Shown: one piece after another, positions 61,305 to 64,000 of the stretch
How positions within the stretch are numbered: position 1 is the first letter of the stretch
How the letters are laid out: each line of letters opens with the position of its first letter
Assembly: GCA_030159075.1 (NCBI GenBank)
Contig: BROG01000266.1
Location: forward strand, 695,501 to 759,500
Source of the DNA: Atrina japonica
Lineage: Eukaryota; Mollusca; Bivalvia; Pterioida; Pinnidae
Length of the DNA stretch: 64,000 nt
Direction: 5' to 3'
Program-made: the position numbers and the translations under genes
The notes under the pieces: model-generated
Told to the model about the DNA's origin: nothing
What the model saw: the letters and a program-made list of their open reading frames with translations, nothing else
The model's database searches: none

Positions 61305-61340
61305 GGAGGATTAGGGCTGTCCCTCTAAGACTACGTACAA
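61305..61340 (-). terminator. Hairpin-like element 3' of the Maverick protease
   Basis: GGAGGATTAGGG-CTGTCCCTCT plus GTACAAT matches the element at 60058-60096 at most positions, with a weaker stem. It is about 140 bases downstream of the protease stop. Confidence 0.4.
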
Positions 61341-61479
61341 TGATACCAAAAAGCAATATTAAATCATCAACAAAGAGTTTATTACGTCTCACTACTACGG
61401 TTGATCTTGCCCATACAGCGCGGAGCAAAAGAACGTCAGCTTTTGTCCTAGATCGGTCGGTTCGGATTCCTTGGCGTAA

Positions 61480-62038
61480 TTAAACCCATACTTGTCGTGA
61501 CTGACAGGACTGATACACGGTTGATTTAGGTACAGGTATGCGATATTGCTCTCTAAACCATCTCCAAACAAAACGATCGTTTAGTAAAGGATCAATGTTT
61601 CTTCTTCTTGGTCTAGGTTGAGGACTTAACGATTGAAATAAAACATGACTAGGGACACCTCGATGTCTTTGACGTAAATAATACACACAGTAATGTCCAC
61701 AAACTTTGGTGCGAGGGTGTTGATACATCTGCTGATTATAAATCACTCGATCTGCATGGCGTTTCATAAAACTGATAGATATCAGGATAGATCCATGGAG
61801 GTAGCCCATAAGAGTCAAAATATTCAGCAGTCTGTTGACCTATGAAATGAATGGCAACCCAATGCTCTCCTGGTTGATCGTGAGGATCTGTATTAACGAT
61901 AAATGAATGTTTGCCATAAGGTAGATAGTCCGGTAAAACGTCTCTGGGGTATACTCCGCCGAACGAAGGTCCTACATAAGGGTCTCGTGATAAAATACTA
62001 TTGAGTTGATGAGCATTCAAGCCTTGAATACTTTGCAT
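61480..62038 (-). pseudogene. Maverick adenain-like cysteine protease, frame-shifted
   Basis: The N-terminal frame (62038-61736) has the family's start, LNAHQLNSILSRD, then the catalytic His in GEHWVAIHF (His59) and the acidic residue in YFDSYGLPP (Asp75). The remaining part continues in another frame (read from 61818 to 61480) and contains the catalytic Cys motif CGHYCVYYL. The frame changes at the T4 run (61768-61771). In adenoviruses and Mavericks this enzyme matures capsid and core proteins. The start lies a few bases after the capsid gene's end, as in a compact virus-like transcription unit. All catalytic motifs are present, so the frame shift is the only visible lesion. Confidence 0.85.
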
Positions 62039-62042
62039 GGTT

Positions 62043-63383
62043 TCAATAGTCTATAGCCACTTCTCTCTGTTTGTTGATTTCTAATACGTTATCAAATTCT
62101 CCATAGACAATGCAGTTCACACTCTCTGCTAAAGCTTGAGCAAATTGAAGTTCGATGCGTAAATTTCCTGTTTTTTATCCAGTGTAACTTGCTCTGATCA
62201 TTGTCTTGATCAGCTGTCAAATCAAAACACCACAAGGTAAACCCTCTTCTATAGTTGTCAATGGTCACGGAAGGGGCCCAGTCTTCTCCTAATCGACCTA
62301 ATCCTTGATATAAGCTCAAGTATGAGCGCAAGTACAAGTTGTTTTCAAAGTCAGGTTCTAAAGGACGAGTGCAAAGACTTTCTCCATTGATACTAACATC
62401 CACTTTATTGACATTAAAATGTTGAAAATAAAAAGGATTCTTTGTCGCATCCCCATTGAAAGCGGCATTGCTCACCATACCTACTACTATACGTTTTGGC
62501 ATTTGACCTTGATACAAATGATCTGTAATCTTTGAACGTGTCCCAGCAGGAATGGTAAACGTTTTCACTTCTACACGTCTCAAGGGAAATTTAGCAGTAC
62601 TGGTATTCATCTGTTCGTTCATCTGATTCAGTAAAGTTGCAATGGGTTTCACTTTACGTACCACTAGATACATTTGTAATATCTTCAAATAACCTAATTC
62701 ACCTCCTCCACACATGATGTAAAAGGGTTCACGACTTCTATTAAACCTTAGGCGTACATCTATACCATTAGGTAGAAATCGTTTCTGTTCAAAACAGATC
62801 CAAATGGAGACGATCCATCATATTAAAGGTTTTACTTTCACTGATACGTTCATGACGATCAGCTAATCCTGAGTTTTTTCTCGGCGACATCATTGGCATG
62901 AGGATTCAACTTGTCAAATCGTCCAGGTTGATCCTTGTACCATAAACTGGTAGCACTAATCTGATATTTTAGCGTTTCGTTAGAAAAGGACAGCAACTTT
63001 TCGAGATAAGCTCGATAGGGGTAGGTATCGGTTCCAGGAGTGATCACTTTTCCATTTAGATTACAATCGATCTCGGAAAACAAACTATGCATCAAATTGT
63101 TGACGGGAGTGATTTGAGTATCATTTGCTAGATCAGTTCCATCTTGTTTGACGATTTTAGCTTCTACGTACACATAGGTCTGGTTCAAATCCAAATACTC
63201 ATCGCCTTGTCCTTTGATTTCAAACTCAATAGGAGCAGATTGTGTATTGACACTAGAGATGGGGTAATATTCCACCCATCTTCCTTCTTCTAAGGTTACA
63301 TTGGTGGGAGGGACATTAAACAACTCTAAAGCTTCACTACTACACTCACAGGAATCTTTTTGCATCATCATCTTGTTAGTCAA
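62043..63383 (-). pseudogene. Maverick major capsid protein (double jelly roll), frame-shifted
   Basis: The N-terminal half (63383-62859, 174 codons) has hallmarks of the 'F54H12.2-like' family: an opening EYYPISSVNTQSAPIEFEI, then SLFSEIDCNLNGKVI, then YPYRAYLEKLLSFS. The C-terminal half is open at 62715-62092 ([20 protein letters not shown], then [13 protein letters not shown]). Three frame changes are needed to follow the family end to end: at the A6 run 62874-62879, the T4 run 62791-62794 and the A6 run 62171-62176. After the last, the homologous frame closes at the TGA at 62043-62045. This family forms the trimeric double-jelly-roll capsomer in Mavericks and related viruses. The lengths of the parts suit a full-size gene, so nothing large is missing. 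Confidence 0.88.
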
Positions 63384-63415
63384 ATATATCTTGCTCTCTT
63401 CCGACCTGTTTAGAT

Positions 63416-63932
63416 TTACTTGTAGAAGTAGACTGAAAGGGACGGCTCGTTCGTTTCTTTTTTTATACTACTGTTCGTATGACTCGTTGTTCCTGTTCGT
63501 TTCTTGCCTGCTAAACGAGAAGCGACATGAGAGGGGGCACGAGCTAATGTTTTCTTAGGACCCGTCATTAAGTTGCTCACGGCTTCTTTTCCTCGTTGAA
63601 CAAGAGCATTTTTCAATGAACGTTTATTTTGTATCACATCCATACCCGTATTCAAAGCAAATTTAGCTATATGAGGAATGGCTTTCGTCATGGTAGGTTT
63701 GAGAAAGTCTGACCAAATACCTTTGCCATATTGCATATCCGATGCTCTAGGACTAAATGCTCCTACGAGTGTATTGACGATATTTCCTGCAAGTCTTAAT
63801 GGATTGATGATCCCACCTCTCTGAGGAGAGATCAGACCATGAGTTGTTCTCGTTAACGATTGAGTCAGTTTAGGGAAGAGAAGCCCATAGCCTTTCTGAC
63901 GGGGGTACCCCTTTATGAACGATGAGTGTCAT
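63416..63932 (-). pseudogene. Maverick pX-like core/minor protein, frame-shifted near its start
   Basis: The frame is open from before ATG 63736 to 63416 and extends upstream without a stop to about 63919. A better start is the ATG at 63930-63932, which lies in another frame and is joined if the G4 run (63908-63911) has one extra base. The protein carries a GYGLL segment after basic residues, an IPHIAKFALNTGMDV helix, NKRSLKNALVQRGKEAV, and a Lys/Arg/Ser-rich C-terminus. This layout recalls the short basic pX-like proteins of adintoviruses that lie next to the capsid gene. Assignment is by layout and motif, so moderate only. It ends 32 bases before the capsid ATG. Confidence 0.6.
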
Positions 63933-63936
63933 AATG

Positions 63937-64000
63937 TGTCACTATCAATACAGTCCTTAGGAATGGATTCAAACGTGGGAACTTGAAGTCTTTATAGATT
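63937..64000. other. Maverick interior at window edge
   Basis: Too short to assign. Upstream region of the pX-like gene on the minus strand. Confidence 0.3.

Larger units (their letters stand above)
59796..64000 (-). mobile_element. Maverick/Polinton (adintovirus-like) element, partial
   Basis: Head-to-tail minus-strand genes for a pX-like core/minor protein, a double-jelly-roll major capsid protein of the F54H12.2-like family and an adenain-like cysteine protease identify a Maverick/Polinton. Two further ORFs of unknown function follow. The element runs off the right edge, so polymerase, integrase, packaging ATPase and penton genes are not visible. The left limit is unsure: the GC-rich block and satellite from about 58400 may be its terminal repeat or flanking DNA. 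Most genes carry single-base homopolymer shifts, so this copy is probably inactive as it stands. Confidence 0.8.

Noticed and set aside
63301..63558. 85-codon plus-strand frame
   Set aside because: Antisense to the end of the pX-like gene and the capsid start.
60373..63932. Programmed ribosomal frameshifting as an explanation for the Maverick breaks
   Set aside because: Six sites in four genes, each at a different homopolymer without a consistent slippery heptamer, fit indels or assembly error better.

Overview
This looks like nuclear DNA of a marine invertebrate, most likely a bivalve mollusc. The reasons are AT-rich intron-bearing genes, very dense interspersed and tandem repeats, tRNA-derived SINEs, TA-flanked miniature transposons of the CAGTGGAACC type, and a Maverick/Polinton element carrying the capsid gene family found widely in invertebrate genomes. 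No species can be named from sequence alone. There is no bacterial-style operon outside the Maverick, and no rRNA or CRISPR array.

Layout. 1-14 kb is gene-poor and made of repeats: a 40-bp minisatellite, SINEs, several MITE families, a transposon inserted inside a SINE, and a foldback element. 14.25-18.12 kb (minus) holds gene 1, a two-exon gene for a secreted, cysteine-free Gln/Asn-rich protein of about 781 residues; a tiny first exon at 18.1 kb supplies the signal peptide. 18.2-28.7 kb is again repeats, including about seven copies of one unnamed interspersed family (called family R1 here) and a large minisatellite. 28.8-50.9 kb (plus) holds gene 2, a secreted CAP-superfamily (CRISP/peptidase-inhibitor-16-like) protein assembled from at least ten exons plus one dead exon. 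Its CAP domain is preceded by tandemly duplicated copies of the exon that encodes the first CAP helix, and followed by a cysteine-rich hinge and an Asp/Gly/Asn/Ser-rich acidic tail. 51-58.4 kb is repeats with two weak small ORFs. 58.4-59.8 kb is a GC-richer block of short duplications with promoter-like motifs (ETS/CRE array, YY1, CCAAT, NRF1, a CTCF-like site), followed by a ~180-bp satellite. 59.8-64.0 kb (minus) is part of a Maverick/Polinton with a pX-like core/minor protein, major capsid protein, adenain-like protease and two unassigned ORFs. Most of these genes are interrupted by single-base homopolymer gains.

How it fits together. Both host genes encode secreted, low-complexity proteins of the sort found in extracellular or shell matrices (inference only). 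The CAP gene appears to have grown by repeated duplication of exon-plus-intron modules. All CAP exon junctions from exon 1 to exon 6 are phase 0, so copies can be added or skipped without breaking the frame. The Maverick genes lie head to tail on one strand, with the end of the capsid gene and the protease start a few bases apart, and recurrent 3' hairpin and E-box elements suggest shared expression signals. All statements about homology are from motif recognition; no database search or RNA evidence was available.
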